Shown one piece after another: positions 41,151 to 41,323 of a stretch of DNA of 41,323 nucleotides. A model generated the notes under the pieces. It had not been told where the DNA came from, made no database searches, and saw only the letters and a program-made list of their open reading frames with translations. The position numbers and the translations under genes are program-made. The stretch lies in contig JAJVIH010000032.1 in NCBI GenBank assembly GCA_022072125.1, forward strand, positions 1 to 41,323. The letters run 5' to 3'. This DNA comes from Myxococcota bacterium (GTDB taxonomy: Bacteria; Myxococcota; JAJVIH01). The first letter of the stretch is position 1. Every line of letters starts with the position of its first letter.

Positions 41151-41323
41151 TCAGGCCATCGCCGGCGTGTATCCGGCGCGCGGCCCGATCATGAACTCCA
41201 GCGCGCGCAACTGCGGCCCCAGCCCGATCTCCTCCGCGATCATCCGCCACGGAATCGCGGGCCGCGTCTCCCGCGATTTGCGCGCCTTCGCTTTTTGCAT
41301 ATCCGGCGCCCACGCCGCGCGCC
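41151..41323 (-). CDS. Possible C-terminal end of a gene running in from the right edge
   Basis: The minus-strand frame is open from the window edge to TGA at 41151-41153, 57 codons visible. An internal ATG at 41300 would give 49 residues. The readable end (IPWRMIAEEIGLGPQLRALEF, then MIGPRAGYTPAMA) has natural-looking composition and GC-rich third positions. It is more convincing than the overlapping frames. Family unknown. It could equally be a short spurious frame. Confidence 0.4.
   Translation of the reverse strand, partial: RAAWAPDMQKAKARKSRETRPAIPWRMIAEEIGLGPQLRALEFMIGPRAGYTPAMA

Overview
The window is a GC-rich chromosomal segment from a Gram-negative, diderm bacterium. It is most likely a member of Myxococcota or a close 'deltaproteobacterial' lineage. 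Evidence for this: two large secreted proteins end in a MYXO-CTERM-like tail (Cys-Gly-Cys, hydrophobic helix, Arg-rich end); there are many Cys-rich surface proteins with MopE-type D-x-D-x-D-G repeats; an outer-membrane Omp85/TamB pair is present; and a TonB-family protein has a myxobacterial-style C-terminus. I see no rRNA, tRNA, CRISPR array, insertion sequence or phage gene.

Layout. 1-730 (minus): PHP-type protein-tyrosine phosphatase running off the left edge. 731-1436: gene-free, extremely GC-rich stretch with strong hairpins. 1437-1748: small Cys-containing lipoprotein, then a bidirectional terminator. 1824-4505 (minus): tex with a long Arg-rich tail. 4786-5889 (minus): secreted endonuclease/exonuclease/phosphatase-fold lipoprotein. 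6013-7890: Cys-rich repeat protein. 7939-8601 (minus): MoaD-MoaE fusion. 8725-15954 (plus): di-haem cytochrome c peroxidase followed by two tandem, paralogous VWA/MopE-repeat/MYXO-CTERM surface proteins. 16150-20054 (minus): five-gene run ECF sigma, anti-sigma, membrane protein, unknown protein, B12/radical SAM enzyme. 20157-20915: DUF547 protein, divergent from the sigma gene. 21282-31310 (plus): tamB, an Omp85 protein with about seven POTRA domains, a PleD-like diguanylate cyclase and fumC. 31314-32543 (minus): alkylsulfatase-like metallo-beta-lactamase. 32803-35509 (plus): membrane-anchored unknown plus a GT-C-like multi-spanning protein. 35624-37815 (minus): monothiol glutaredoxin, BolA, NYN-domain protein and a small unknown. 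38013-40688 (plus): TonB-like protein and a second B12/radical SAM enzyme. 40689 to the end: mostly gene-free, with a possible partial gene at the right edge (minus).

How the parts may work together. Much of the window concerns the cell envelope: surface display, outer-membrane protein/lipid assembly, polysaccharide phosphatase, lipoproteins, TonB. The best candidate for a little-described system is the di-haem peroxidase directly upstream of two MopE-repeat VWA proteins. It recalls the MopE/surface cytochrome c peroxidase pair of Methylococcus capsulatus, but here on MYXO-CTERM-anchored proteins whose repeats carry a regularly spaced Trp. The second is the ECF-sigma operon ending in a B12-dependent radical SAM enzyme. 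Function assignments come from reading motifs by eye; no database search was run.
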